Origin: an uncultured Lachnospiraceae bacterium
GTDB taxonomy: Bacteria > Bacillota > Clostridia > Lachnospirales > Lachnospiraceae
Direction of reading: 5' to 3'
NCBI GenBank assembly: GCA_947631685.1
Contig: CANRMI010000013.1
Location: 1-64,000, forward strand
Length of the DNA: 64,000 bases
Under the pieces are notes generated by a model, which saw only the letters and a program-made list of their open reading frames with translations, ran no database searches and was not told the DNA's origin. The position numbers were made by a program, and so were the translations under genes. Below, one piece after another: positions 1 to 8,067 of the stretch. Each line of letters starts with the position of its first letter. Position 1 is the first letter of the stretch.

Positions 1-94
1 TACGATTCGTATCATGCCCGCAAATGCTTGTTTTTTCGATGTTTTTAGATTTTCTTTCCCTCTAAATTTCGATTTGTATCACTGTTCTCTCTCT

Positions 95-123
95 ATTTTA
101 TCAGATATCACCTACAGTTTCCA
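95..123 (-). promoter_or_regulatory. Possible promoter for an ICE gene left of the window
   Basis: On the minus strand TGGAAA is followed after 17 nt by TAAAAT. It lies past the terminator of the DUF4366 gene and would read out of the window toward position 1. The -35 box matches the consensus at only four of six positions, so this is a weak call. Confidence 0.3.
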
Positions 124-172
124 TAGCTTCATTGCTCAAAACACTCCATTCACAAACCATTTAGCTATGTAA
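123..172 (-). repeat. TTACATAG stem-loop, copy A
   Basis: One of five intergenic stem-loops in the ICE sharing the minus-strand octamer TTACATAG (165-172). Here the stem is short: ATAGCT (163-168) pairs with AGCTAT (123-128) around a 34-nt loop. It directly follows a GC-rich terminator hairpin, as copies C and D do. It is the weakest of the five. Confidence 0.5.
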
Positions 173-196
173 AAGGGACGGCTTCTCAGCCGCCCC
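171..196 (-). terminator. Rho-independent terminator after the DUF4366 gene
   Basis: On the minus strand GGGGCGGC pairs with GCCGTCCC (8 bp, one G-U) around TGAGAA, followed by a TTTTA tract. It lies 21 nt past the DUF4366 stop and probably ends the conjugation operon. Confidence 0.75.
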
Positions 197-216
197 TCAG
201 GTCAACACAGTCTTAA

Positions 217-1380
217 TTAGACAGGTTCATCATCCGATTCCGCTTCGTAATCCTCGTTTACATCCACTTCTTCGTCCTCGTCACCGTCATCCTCCGGCAG
301 CTGGAGCGCGTCTTCATCCTCATCGTGATAATCCGCATCAGGGTCCGGTTGATTTTTCTTGGATGCAGGCTTTACGCCCTTCATCTTGATATAGAGATAA
401 CCGCCGACACCGGCTGCACCAATCACAAACAGAAGCAGCATAATCATCGGAAGCGGAGACGCTTTCTTCTGCTCGCTCTCTGTTTTCTGCTCTTCCGGTG
501 CAGGCTCCGTCTCCTGCGGCTTTTCGGTTTCCGCAGGTTCCGTGACTTCCGGCTCCTTCTCCTGATACTTGGCGGCTTCCTCTTCATCCATCAGTGCAAG
601 CAGATCGGCCTCATCCACCATGTTCAGGAAATGCACATTCTGGTTGCCGTCTTTATCGCGGTCGATAATCAGATAGAAGGTGTTGCCCGCCTTTGTCACC
701 AGCGTAATGAACTGCTGGCTGGATTTATCTTCTTCCTCACCGATATCATCCACCAGCGTCATATTTCCTTCCGGAGTCAAAGCTGTACTGGATTCCGTCT
801 CATCCTCGGATGACATTCCGCCCTGCATCAGATCCAGAAACAGCTTCAGAGCATCTTCACTGAACATGCTGCTGTCATTTGCGGAATCCGTGACATTCAG
901 GTACTTTCCATGTGCATATCCGGTTTTGCCGTTGAAATTCACCTTATACCAGTCACCGTATTTTTCGACAATCTCCACCGTATCGCCTGAATGCAGATAT
1001 CCGATAATCTCCTGATCCATGCCGGGACCGGAACGAAAATGCAGGCTGGTGATACCCGGCACCACTGTACCCATCTGCTTTCGAGACTTTTCGCTGCCGA
1101 TGTTGTATTCCTTGCCGCCCACCGTAACGATCAGGTTCCCATCCGCATCCGTAGAAACCTCATAGCCATCCGGCAGCACCTGCATATCCGGGTCGATTTC
1201 GATGCTGTCGGTATTGTCCGTTTTCCCTGCATTTGCGCTTCCTGCTGCATCCGCTTCCTGCGCAGCGGTACTGACAGATGTGTTCTTCTGCACATCATCG
1301 CCCGTATAGGCAAACGCAGTAGTCGCAAAGGTTCCTGCCACCATCACGCTGGCAAGCAGCATTGCCATCATCTTTTTCAT
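217..1380 (-). CDS. DUF4366 (CD1107-like) membrane-anchored mobile element protein with SH3-like segment
   Basis: A 387-aa exported protein found as the last gene of the transfer block in Tn1549/CTn-like ICEs; its molecular role is not established. Residues 1-24 form a signal peptide ending AFA. Residues about 108-165 look like a bacterial SH3 domain (RSGPGMDQEIIGYL, GDWYKV, YAHGKYL), which suggests wall binding. A DUF4366 body follows, then a Glu/Pro-rich stalk (about 277-305), one membrane helix (about 312-331) and a very acidic tail of about 55 residues. The predicted orientation puts the SH3 part outside and the acidic tail inside. It overlaps the DUF4315 stop by 4 nt (ATGA), so translation is coupled. 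Family assignment is good; function is inferred from context. Confidence 0.85.
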   Translation of the reverse strand: MKKMMAMLLASVMVAGTFATTAFAYTGDDVQKNTSVSTAAQEADAAGSANAGKTDNTDSIEIDPDMQVLPDGYEVSTDADGNLIVTVGGKEYNIGSEKSRKQMGTVVPGITSLHFRSGPGMDQEIIGYLHSGDTVEIVEKYGDWYKVNFNGKTGYAHGKYLNVTDSANDSSMFSEDALKLFLDLMQGGMSSEDETESSTALTPEGNMTLVDDIGEEEDKSSQQFITLVTKAGNTFYLIIDRDKDGNQNVHFLNMVDEADLLALMDEEEAAKYQEKEPEVTEPAETEKPQETEPAPEEQKTESEQKKASPLPMIMLLLFVIGAAGVGGYLYIKMKGVKPASKKNQPDPDADYHDEDEDALQLPEDDGDEDEEVDVNEDYEAESDDEPV

Positions 1381-1628
1381 TCCATATCCTCCGTTTCTTT
1401 CTCGTCCAGTTTCATGTTTTCCGGGTTGGGAACCGCAGCCTGCGCCATCTGAATGATGACTGCCAGCTGTTCCGGGGTCAGGCTCTGGGCATGTACCATT
1501 TCACAGATTTCGCTGTTTTCCTGTTCGTGGTACTTTCTGTCCCATTCCTTTCTGCGCTCCTCCCACTCATCGCGTTTTCTGCGGGCTTTCTCCCGCTCCG
1601 CAGCAATCTTTTCCAGTTTCAAGCTCAT
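1377..1628 (-). CDS. DUF4315 family protein
   Basis: An 83-aa, highly charged soluble protein of the DUF4315 family, a companion of NlpC/P60 and DUF4366 genes in this ICE type. Residues 1-40 are a Lys/Arg/Glu-rich helix with coiled-coil character. Residues 50-66 (LTPEQLAVIIQ) read as a short amphipathic helix, and the tail is acidic. There is no signal peptide or membrane segment, so it probably acts in the cytoplasm. An AAGGAAA site lies upstream of the ATG. Function unknown. Confidence 0.8.
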   Translation of the reverse strand: MSLKLEKIAAEREKARRKRDEWEERRKEWDRKYHEQENSEICEMVHAQSLTPEQLAVIIQMAQAAVPNPENMKLDEKETEDME

Positions 1629-1663
1629 ATCGTTTCCTTTCCGGACGAATAAACGCCCTGTTT

Positions 1664-3433
1664 TTATCGAATTCTTCCCATACAGTAGTAATGCTGCCGC
1701 CAGTAGTTCGTCTCAATGGAAGCATAGGAAATTGGGTTGCCGCAGTGAATCATCATCCCGTTGCCGACATAAATGCCCACATGGGATGCGCCACTGGTGT
1801 TGTAGGTTTTCTGGAAGAAGATCAGGTCTCCGGGCTTTGCCTCACTCTTCGGGATAATGTCGCATTTTCCCATCAGACCGTTGGCCGTCTGCCTGCCTAC
1901 ATTCCAGCCATTGCCGCAGTGGTTGATGACCCAGCTTACAAAACCGGAGCAGTCAAAACTGGTACTCGGCGAGCTGCCGCCCCAAACATAGGGATAACCG
2001 AGATATTTCTCTGCTTCGGTAATCATCTTCCGGAATTTTTCATCCGTCAGAGCTTCGCCCGGAATGTCGTAATCCTGATATTCTCCGCTGGAACCCGCGC
2101 CATCCGGCGTTGCAAAGGCGATGCCTGCAAACAGGTCATCCCGATTGCCACGGCAATCCAATGTGACTTCGTAGCGTTGCAGCTGGTCATCTGTAAGACC
2201 GGAATTTCTGGCAACATAGTCCACGCCCCGATTGAGCAGCGTCACATTGAGGATTTTATACTCATACTGTACCGTTACCTGATAGGTGTAGGTGTGTCCG
2301 GTTCCGGTGATCGGATTATAGCGATAGCCCACACGGGTTTCTTTCCTTGTCCGGATTTCCACCTTTTCTTCCAACTTCAGCTCATACTGCGCTTCAAAAA
2401 TACTCTGGAGCCGTGCCTGCACCTGGCTTCTCGTATAGTTTTCAAATTCTACGGTCAGCAGAGAAGCAAGCTCATAGGGATTGTGACCGATTTCCGCCAA
2501 ATTGTAGCGATACTCGTCATAGCCCGGATGGTCGGTTTCAATGCGGTCGATTTGTTTGCGAAGTTTATCTTCCAGCTTGGTATAATCCGTCTCCACGCCT
2601 TTCAAATCTTCATCTTCCGCTGTATAGGAAGTCCCCAGCACCACATTGCCGCCGCCATTGATCAAGACAGAGCAGGACGATACCGACCCGGCAATCACCA
2701 AAACAAGCAGTCCCACGGCTGCAATGCCGATGATGATATGCGAGTGGCTCTGCACAAACTGAAATGCCTTTTCCGTCATGCTGGCAGTACCCTGCGCAGC
2801 TTTGGCTGTGCCAGCTGCTGTGTTCTCCGCTGCGGCTGCACCTGCCTTCGCAGCGGCATACTCTTTTTTGATAGCCTGCTTCTGCCGCCATCTGGAAAAG
2901 AAATTCGAGCCAGCCTGCGGATCAGACTTCATGCGTTCCGCAAAGATGGAATCCACGGCATCTTTATCTGCTTTTTTCTCCAACCGCTCCAGCTTTTTGT
3001 ACTGCCGCAGCTTTCGACCATATTGGAACCGAGAACCGGCACGGGCTGCACCTTCCGCTGAACCTTCGTAAAAATGCGCTGCCTCCACACCGGAATTATT
3101 ATCCTGGTCGGCATTGCGCACACTCTGATGTGCTTTGGCTGAAATCGCATCTGCCGCAAGATTCCCCGGCTTCTTTGGCTTACCGCCCTTTTTCCCGGAA
3201 GCCGCTGCATTCTTTTTCGCTTTTACTTCCTGCTCTGATTTCAGCTTCTTACTGCGCATCTTAGCAAGATCGGCCTCGTGACGAATCTGCCTTCGGTGTT
3301 CCGCTTTTTTCTTGCCGCCGTCTCCCGTACTGCTATCTGCGGTTTTGCTTCTGGAATCGCGAAGGGTGTTCTCCGCACCCTCGCGCTCCTGCCGCAGCTT
3401 GTCTCCGAGATTCGGATTTTTCTTGCCAGCCAT
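1664..3433 (-). CDS. Conjugation NlpC/P60 (C40) peptidoglycan hydrolase, CD1108-like
   Basis: A 589-aa bitopic protein expected to open the cell wall for the conjugation channel, the role played by VirB1-like hydrolases. Residues 1-225 are a long, very basic cytoplasmic part. One membrane helix lies near 230-255. The central part (about 260-440) resembles a channel-associated extracellular domain. The C-terminal NlpC/P60 domain has the catalytic Cys in FDCSGFVSW (about 494), His in ASHVGIYVG (about 548) and a third polar residue in HCGNP (about 563). Such enzymes usually cut the D-Glu to diamino-acid bond. The gene starts 3 nt after the VirB4 stop, with its GGAGG inside the end of virB4. Confidence 0.88.
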   Translation of the reverse strand: MAGKKNPNLGDKLRQEREGAENTLRDSRSKTADSSTGDGGKKKAEHRRQIRHEADLAKMRSKKLKSEQEVKAKKNAAASGKKGGKPKKPGNLAADAISAKAHQSVRNADQDNNSGVEAAHFYEGSAEGAARAGSRFQYGRKLRQYKKLERLEKKADKDAVDSIFAERMKSDPQAGSNFFSRWRQKQAIKKEYAAAKAGAAAAENTAAGTAKAAQGTASMTEKAFQFVQSHSHIIIGIAAVGLLVLVIAGSVSSCSVLINGGGNVVLGTSYTAEDEDLKGVETDYTKLEDKLRKQIDRIETDHPGYDEYRYNLAEIGHNPYELASLLTVEFENYTRSQVQARLQSIFEAQYELKLEEKVEIRTRKETRVGYRYNPITGTGHTYTYQVTVQYEYKILNVTLLNRGVDYVARNSGLTDDQLQRYEVTLDCRGNRDDLFAGIAFATPDGAGSSGEYQDYDIPGEALTDEKFRKMITEAEKYLGYPYVWGGSSPSTSFDCSGFVSWVINHCGNGWNVGRQTANGLMGKCDIIPKSEAKPGDLIFFQKTYNTSGASHVGIYVGNGMMIHCGNPISYASIETNYWRQHYYCMGRIR

Positions 3434-3436
3434 TGC

Positions 3437-5881
3437 TTACGCCTCCTTTGCTTCCTGAACTTCGGTTAATTTTGTCGTCATAATCCGGTACAGTTCCAGA
3501 TCGGTCGGGAAACGATCAACGAACGGCAAAATCACATTTCCGTAGAACAGCAGTCCTTCGCCTTCGCCGGAGTGAGTCACATAGGAAAGCTGGTGCGGGC
3601 TGATATTCAGCTGATCCGCCAGAATCTGACGGTCACCGGCTGCCTGATTCAGCATATAAATGAAGTCGCTGTTCTCAAAAATGTTCGTCACTTCGCGGGA
3701 AGAAAGCAGATCTTTTACGTTCTGGGTGATGCCGGTGGGAATACCACCCCATTTACGGAATCGCTTCCAAATTTCCACGCTGTAAGCCGCTGTCTGCTCT
3801 TCTTTCAAAAGCAGATGGAACTCGTCCATATAGTAGCGGGTGGCTTTACCGGCATTGCGGTTGGCGGTTACACGCCCCCAGACCTGATCCTGCACCACCA
3901 GCATACCGATCTTTTTCAGCTGCTTGCCCAGCTCCTTGATGTCATAGCAGACCAGCCGGTTATTGATATCTACGTTGGTGCGGTGGTTAAACAGGTTCAG
4001 CGAACCGGTCACATAGATTTCCAGTGCCGTTGCCACATGGTGTGCTTCCTTTTCATCCTGCCGGAGCAGTGCCTCGTACAAGTCCTGCAACACCGGCATG
4101 TTCTCCGGCACCGGATTTTCAAAATAGGTCTGGTAAATCTGATGAACACATCGGTCGATGACCGTCTTTTCTACCGGCTGCAAGCCTTCTTTTCCGCCCA
4201 CGATCAGCTCACACAGGGACAGGATGAAATCTGCTTTCAGGGCAATCGGATTATCCTCTTCCGAATAGTTCGCATTGATGTCCATCGGGTTGATATACTG
4301 CGTGCTGGAAGGGCTGATTTTAATGACCTGCCCCTCAAATTTCTTCACCAGTGCCGTGTACTCGGCTTCAGGATCGCACACAATTACATCGTCATCCGTC
4401 ACCAGGAACGCATTGGCGATTTCTCTCTTGGCAGAGAAGGATTTACCGGAACCGGGAGTACCCAGAATCAGCCCGTTGGGGTTTTTGAGCTTTTTCCGGT
4501 CAACCATAATCAGGTTGTTGGACAGAGCATTCAGCCCATAGTACAGAGCCTCTTTCCCGGTCTGAAACAGTTCCTGGGTGGTAAACGGAACGAAAATTGC
4601 CGTGCTGCTGGTAGTCATGCTGCGCTGAATCTCAATCAGGTTCTGTGCCAGCGGCAGACAGCTCATCAGCCCCTGCTCCTGCTGAAAGTCCAGACGGCGC
4701 AGGTTGCAGTTGTACTTCTGCGCGATACTGGAAGCTTGAAACACATTGGTTTCCAGCTCCTGCTCCGTCTCGCCGGTGTTCATCACCAGAAAGGTCAGCA
4801 GAAACATACGCTCATTCTGGCTCTGCAATTCCTTCAGCAGTGCCTTTGCGTCCTTGCCGTAAGTTGCCAAATCTGACGGAATGATGTCCATATCGTATCC
4901 GGAACGGACAGCTTTCTTCTGTTCCTCAATCTTGGAACGATCCAGCTCCGTAATGGTGTGCTTGATGGATTTGATTGCTTTATTCTGGTCTACCGACTGA
5001 ATGTGCATAGTCACGATCTGGCTGGATTCCATATCCAGAAAATCCTTCAGCAGCTGATCCGACAGGTCGGAAGCCGTGATCTGGAGATAGGACATGGAGC
5101 CATACATCCCGCCCATCTGAAAAATACGGTTCTTCGGAAAGGCAAAACCGGTCGGTGCAATAAAGTCCTTTACCGACAGCCCGCTCTCCGGCAACCACTT
5201 CCAATCGAAATTGAATCGGTCATGGTCACCCATGTGGAACATATCGTGCATCAGATGAAGCCGTTCCTTGCCGTTCAGCAATTTTGCCCGGACACCCAAG
5301 CGTTTGAAGTTGTTCATCAGGTCGATCTCGATGTGAATGAGCCTCGGCTTTGCCTGTTTCATGGATTCCGCCTCAATGCCAAACGTCAGGTACTTCGTCT
5401 TGGTCAGGCCGTTGTTGCCCTGGGCAAGCTGGCGGCGCAGCATGGTGCTGTACTCCGTGCGCACCGGATTGAAATGATCCTTCTGGTACGGGATACGCAC
5501 CATCTTCTCAAAATTCGAGGCATCCGTAGCCATATTCATAAAAGAAAGCTCAAAGCGGATGCTGGAATCAAAGAAGTTCAGGAAGCTGCACCATTCCTCA
5601 AAGATAGCCGTCTGATCCTCCTGCTGTGCCAGCTGGTAATTGATGTCCTGAAACTGAATGGTTTTGGTGTAGTAGTTGTCCGTCACACGGCAGATACCAT
5701 CCGGGAACATCCGCTGAAAGGGAATGCTATCCTGAGCTGAGTGCGGAACCGTGCTGTCACCCCTTGCACGGTCAATCACCGTCTGCACCTGTTTTTGCTC
5801 TGCGGCTGACAGATGGGACGGCATTCGGATGTCATCCTGCTTTTTATTCTTCGCTGTCAGCTTTTCGAGAATTTTGAACAA
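3437..5881 (-). CDS. virB4: VirB4-like conjugation ATPase
   Basis: An 814-aa AAA-type ATPase that powers assembly or substrate transfer in a type IV secretion (conjugation) machine at the inner face of the membrane. Walker A is GTPGSGKS (about 472-480) and Walker B is YYMDEFHLL (about 685-693). A later segment, GITQNVKDLL, fits the conserved motif after Walker B. The length and the N-terminal half (residues 1-400, involved in contacts with PrgI/VirB3 and VirB6) are normal for Gram-positive VirB4. The start overlaps the 3' end of the PrgI gene by 38 nt, which suggests coupled translation. It is the best marker that this is an FA-type conjugation system. Confidence 0.95.
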   Translation of the reverse strand: MFKILEKLTAKNKKQDDIRMPSHLSAAEQKQVQTVIDRARGDSTVPHSAQDSIPFQRMFPDGICRVTDNYYTKTIQFQDINYQLAQQEDQTAIFEEWCSFLNFFDSSIRFELSFMNMATDASNFEKMVRIPYQKDHFNPVRTEYSTMLRRQLAQGNNGLTKTKYLTFGIEAESMKQAKPRLIHIEIDLMNNFKRLGVRAKLLNGKERLHLMHDMFHMGDHDRFNFDWKWLPESGLSVKDFIAPTGFAFPKNRIFQMGGMYGSMSYLQITASDLSDQLLKDFLDMESSQIVTMHIQSVDQNKAIKSIKHTITELDRSKIEEQKKAVRSGYDMDIIPSDLATYGKDAKALLKELQSQNERMFLLTFLVMNTGETEQELETNVFQASSIAQKYNCNLRRLDFQQEQGLMSCLPLAQNLIEIQRSMTTSSTAIFVPFTTQELFQTGKEALYYGLNALSNNLIMVDRKKLKNPNGLILGTPGSGKSFSAKREIANAFLVTDDDVIVCDPEAEYTALVKKFEGQVIKISPSSTQYINPMDINANYSEEDNPIALKADFILSLCELIVGGKEGLQPVEKTVIDRCVHQIYQTYFENPVPENMPVLQDLYEALLRQDEKEAHHVATALEIYVTGSLNLFNHRTNVDINNRLVCYDIKELGKQLKKIGMLVVQDQVWGRVTANRNAGKATRYYMDEFHLLLKEEQTAAYSVEIWKRFRKWGGIPTGITQNVKDLLSSREVTNIFENSDFIYMLNQAAGDRQILADQLNISPHQLSYVTHSGEGEGLLFYGNVILPFVDRFPTDLELYRIMTTKLTEVQEAKEA

Positions 5882-6236
5882 TGCGATTTACCTCCATTTC
5901 CACGTCTGCCTGCTGAACCAGCAGTGCATAGTAATTTTTTGTTTTGTAAGGCCGCGTTTTCGGCCTCTTGAACTTTGCCTCATAGAAGTGCTTTGCCACC
6001 ACTTCCAGCGGCTGACCGTCTTTCTCATACATGGCAAGAAAGAAAAGCGGCAGCATCACCGCCATCATGCCAAGTGCGGCAAGACTCAGATTCCCGCTGG
6101 ATTTGAGTAAAAAGAAAACCGGAACGCCAATCAGCGCACCGGCTCCGAAGCAGAGAATCTGCCGTTTGGTCAGGTTCATAAAGACCTTGGTCTTGACCTT
6201 TGAAAGGTCTCGCGGCACAGAAATATAAGATGCCAT
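5844..6236 (-). CDS. PrgI family (VirB3-like) membrane protein
   Basis: A 130-aa membrane protein of the PrgI family, the partner of VirB4 in Gram-positive conjugation channels. Two adjacent helices (about 28-45 and 51-70) follow a short N-terminus beginning MASYISVPRDLSKVK; VPRDL is a typical family signature. The C-terminal half is basic (FKRPKTRPYKTKNYY) and presumably cytoplasmic, where it would contact VirB4. A small gene of this kind directly before virB4 is standard in PrgI-VirB4 modules. Confidence 0.88.
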   Translation of the reverse strand: MASYISVPRDLSKVKTKVFMNLTKRQILCFGAGALIGVPVFFLLKSSGNLSLAALGMMAVMLPLFFLAMYEKDGQPLEVVAKHFYEAKFKRPKTRPYKTKNYYALLVQQADVEMEVNRIVQNSRKADSEE

Positions 6237-6253
6237 GACTCATTCCTCCTCTC

Positions 6254-7120
6254 TTAGTGCGCTGCAAACACGGATTTCGCGAGGCTTCCCGTCTTAAACA
6301 GCGTAAATGCCAGCAAAACCGTATAGCCCATAACGCCCCAAATGCTGCTGATAATGTTATCCGAAAAGGACAGGTTCTGAATCAGAACTGCATAGATGCC
6401 TACACAGATCATGATAAGAAAGCCCTGGAATCCCAGTGCAAACAGGGAGCGTAGATAGTTTTGACCGGTGTGGCTCTGCTCATGGTTTCCAAAGGTTGCG
6501 AACGGAATCGGCGCAAGGCTTACCATGAGATATATTTCCACCATTCGGCCATACACGATAACAAAGATAATAGCCGACAATGCCAGCATCGTGACCTGAA
6601 CCACAAATGTCTGCAAATACAGTCCCAGCAGCGGTCCCAAGTCCATGCCTTCCAGTGTGGCCTGCATCGCTGTCAGGGTCGCATCGCTGACGGACGTACT
6701 GCCGGAAATCAGACCGCCGCTTCGGGAGATCACTTGCTGCGCCACATCAAAGACAGCCATCGTGATATTGAATGTGTTTGAGATCAGGGTCACTGCCAGA
6801 AAGGTCTTAAAGACCCATTTGAAAAATGTCCAGGTCTCGAAATTTGCCAGATTGTTATGCTCGATGAGCATCTGGATCAGCTCATAACAGGCGATGAATG
6901 TCAGCACCATTCCGGCAATGGGCAGGATCACGGATTCCGAGATGTTGCGGATCATAGAAAAAACCGCAGGTGAAAAGTTCGCCGGTGTGGTTCCCACATC
7001 TCCTGCGATCTGTCCAACCTGCTGGTTGACCGAATCGAACATCCCTGAAAGATTTCCCATGATACCGCTGATGATCATGCTCTTGAGCCAATCTGTGATC
7101 TGTTCAAGGATACTCTGCAT
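6254..7120 (-). CDS. VirB6/TrbL-like conjugation channel protein
   Basis: A 288-aa polytopic membrane protein with about six hydrophobic helices (near 64-86, 100-122, 168-190, 192-210, 225-246, 254-275), matching the TrbL/VirB6 class that forms the conjugation pore. The N-terminal 60 residues are amphipathic and lack a cleaved signal. A strong GGAGG lies 8 nt before the ATG and only a few bases after the stop of the upstream 32-aa gene. The assignment rests on topology and position, because VirB6 proteins share little sequence. Confidence 0.8.
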   Translation of the reverse strand: MQSILEQITDWLKSMIISGIMGNLSGMFDSVNQQVGQIAGDVGTTPANFSPAVFSMIRNISESVILPIAGMVLTFIACYELIQMLIEHNNLANFETWTFFKWVFKTFLAVTLISNTFNITMAVFDVAQQVISRSGGLISGSTSVSDATLTAMQATLEGMDLGPLLGLYLQTFVVQVTMLALSAIIFVIVYGRMVEIYLMVSLAPIPFATFGNHEQSHTGQNYLRSLFALGFQGFLIMICVGIYAVLIQNLSFSDNIISSIWGVMGYTVLLAFTLFKTGSLAKSVFAAH

Positions 7121-7135
7121 GAGCCGCCTCCTTCC

Positions 7136-7234
7136 TTACGCGAACACGCCGAACAGCTTCGCCATCCGGGACAGAAGCATAAACAGCTGTGAGAAAAGAG
7201 ACAGTGCCGATGCAGTTGTAGTAAGAAACGCCAT
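7136..7234 (-). CDS. 32-aa hydrophobic peptide gene in the conjugation operon
   Basis: A small reading frame, ATG to TAA. The product starts MAFLTTTASALSLF and ends RMAKLFGVFA, and is hydrophobic with a few basic residues near its end. It has a full AGGAGG 7 nt before the ATG. Its stop lies 15 nt before the VirB6-like start, whose SD follows at once. The upstream leader belongs to the same family as those of the two Maff2 genes, and the peptide shares their MAF start. Start-to-start spacing to the next gene (408 nt) is close to that of the Maff2 pair (400 nt). It could be a small channel component or a shrunken third Maff2-type unit. No function is known to me. Confidence 0.6.
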   Translation of the reverse strand: MAFLTTTASALSLFSQLFMLLSRMAKLFGVFA

Positions 7235-7257
7235 AGATTTGTCCTCCTGTAACTTGT

Positions 7258-7377
7258 CCGGCCTATCAGCCGGTGCGATTCTAAACTGCGGTTCTGCGCC
7301 ATACTTCCAACATGTGCACCTGCCAGAGAGCGCAGAAAATAGCCAGCTGCGGAGATTGCCTGCACCTGACTATGTAA
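7258..7377 (-). promoter_or_regulatory. Structured leader of the 32-aa gene, with TTACATAG stem-loop copy B
   Basis: Read 5' to 3' on the minus strand: TTACATAG (7370-7377) and a stem of 12 positions with one mismatch (7362-7373 with 7339-7350); then the 13-mer GCAGGTGCACATG (7311-7323); then a CCGGC/GCCGG hairpin (7258-7273); then the SD. The order and spacing match leaders C and D. The lower stem TGC/GCA replaces TTTC/GAAA of copies C and D, so pairing is kept while the bases change. Confidence 0.6.
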
Positions 7378-7426
7378 CAGGCAGCTTTCACCGCCCGGTC
7401 GGAATCTTCGCTCCGACAGCCTTTGC

Positions 7427-7642
7427 TTAACCGAACAGACCGGAAAGCAGCGGCACCAGAGTCGTGCCGATCAGTGCTACACCGCCACCGGCCATCAGCT
7501 GCTTCATGCCCTGAGACTTGGCACCGGGGTTGTCGTTGCCGTAGCCTTCCAGCAGGTTGATAGCTCCCCAGATGCCGAGACCGGCACCCAGTGCGATGAC
7601 GAGGGTCTGAAGAACGGTTACTGCGCTGTTGAAAAATGCCAT
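7427..7642 (-). CDS. Maff2 family membrane protein, copy 1
   Basis: A 71-aa protein of the Maff2 family found in conjugative elements beside VirD4 and VirB6-type genes. A hydrophobic N-terminal helix (about 8-32) and a second one (about 49-69) flank a short polar turn (EGYGNDNPGAKSQ). This helix-turn-helix hairpin resembles small pilin-like or channel subunits, but that is inference. The ATG at 7640-7642 follows AAGGAGG with 8 nt between; longer upstream in-frame extensions lack an SD. The protein is identical to copy 2 although 12 nucleotides differ. Confidence 0.85.
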   Translation of the reverse strand: MAFFNSAVTVLQTLVIALGAGLGIWGAINLLEGYGNDNPGAKSQGMKQLMAGGGVALIGTTLVPLLSGLFG

Positions 7643-7667
7643 AAATGTGTACCTCCTTGTACAATGC

Positions 7668-7772
7668 GCCCTTATGGGCTGGTGAATAGTGAATGTCCCC
7701 CTGCATGTGCACCTGCAAAAGGGCAAAAAAATAGCCGGGTCTCCAATTTCAATCAGAAACCTGGCTATGTAA
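7668..7772 (-). promoter_or_regulatory. Structured leader of Maff2 copy 1, with TTACATAG stem-loop copy C
   Basis: Minus strand order: TTACATAG (7765-7772); a 13-position stem (7756-7768 with 7731-7743, one A-C mismatch) followed by a seven-T run; GCAGGTGCACATG (7704-7716); a GCCC/GGGC hairpin (7668-7679); then AAGGAGG. The T-run makes this stem-loop resemble an intrinsic terminator upstream of the gene, so attenuation is possible. Confidence 0.6.
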
Positions 7773-7794
7773 AAAGGGCGGCTCACCGCCGCCC
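7771..7794 (-). terminator. Terminator hairpin between the two Maff2 genes
   Basis: GGGCGGC pairs with GCCGCCC (7 bp) around a 5-nt loop, followed by TTTTT on the minus strand. It would end transcripts of Maff2 copy 2. The TTACATAG stem-loop starts inside its T-run. Confidence 0.7.
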
Positions 7795-7826
7795 TCATCA
7801 GAATTCCAACCTCGTATGCCTTCTGT

Positions 7827-8042
7827 TTAACCAAAAAGTCCAGAAAGCAGCGGCACCAGAGTCGTGCCGATCAGTGCCACGCCGCCGCCAGCCATCAGCT
7901 GCTTCATGCCCTGAGACTTGGCACCAGGGTTGTCGTTGCCGTAGCCTTCCAGCAGGTTGATCGCTCCCCAGATGCCGAGGCCGGCACCCAGTGCGATAAC
8001 GAGGGTCTGAAGAACGGTTACTGCGCTGTTGAAAAATGCCAT
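7827..8042 (-). CDS. Maff2 family membrane protein, copy 2
   Basis: The first of the two Maff2 genes to be transcribed, 71 aa, identical in protein sequence to copy 1. It has the same two-helix hairpin with the EGYGNDNPGAKSQ turn. Its ATG follows AAGGAGGTACACATTT, the same start context as copy 1. The gene lies 206 nt downstream of the virD4 stop, behind a terminator and leader D, so it is probably not simply co-transcribed with virD4. Identical products from diverged genes suggest both copies are under purifying selection or that dosage matters. Confidence 0.85.
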   Translation of the reverse strand: MAFFNSAVTVLQTLVIALGAGLGIWGAINLLEGYGNDNPGAKSQGMKQLMAGGGVALIGTTLVPLLSGLFG

Positions 8043-8067
8043 AAATGTGTACCTCCTTGTACGTTGC

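Noticed and set aside
1691-3061. 456-aa open frame on the plus strand
   Set aside because: Antisense to the NlpC/P60 gene, composition not protein-like, no start signal.
3572-4876. 434-aa open frame on the plus strand
   Set aside because: Lies wholly inside virB4 on the other strand, has no SD and no recognisable protein features; a shadow of codon bias.
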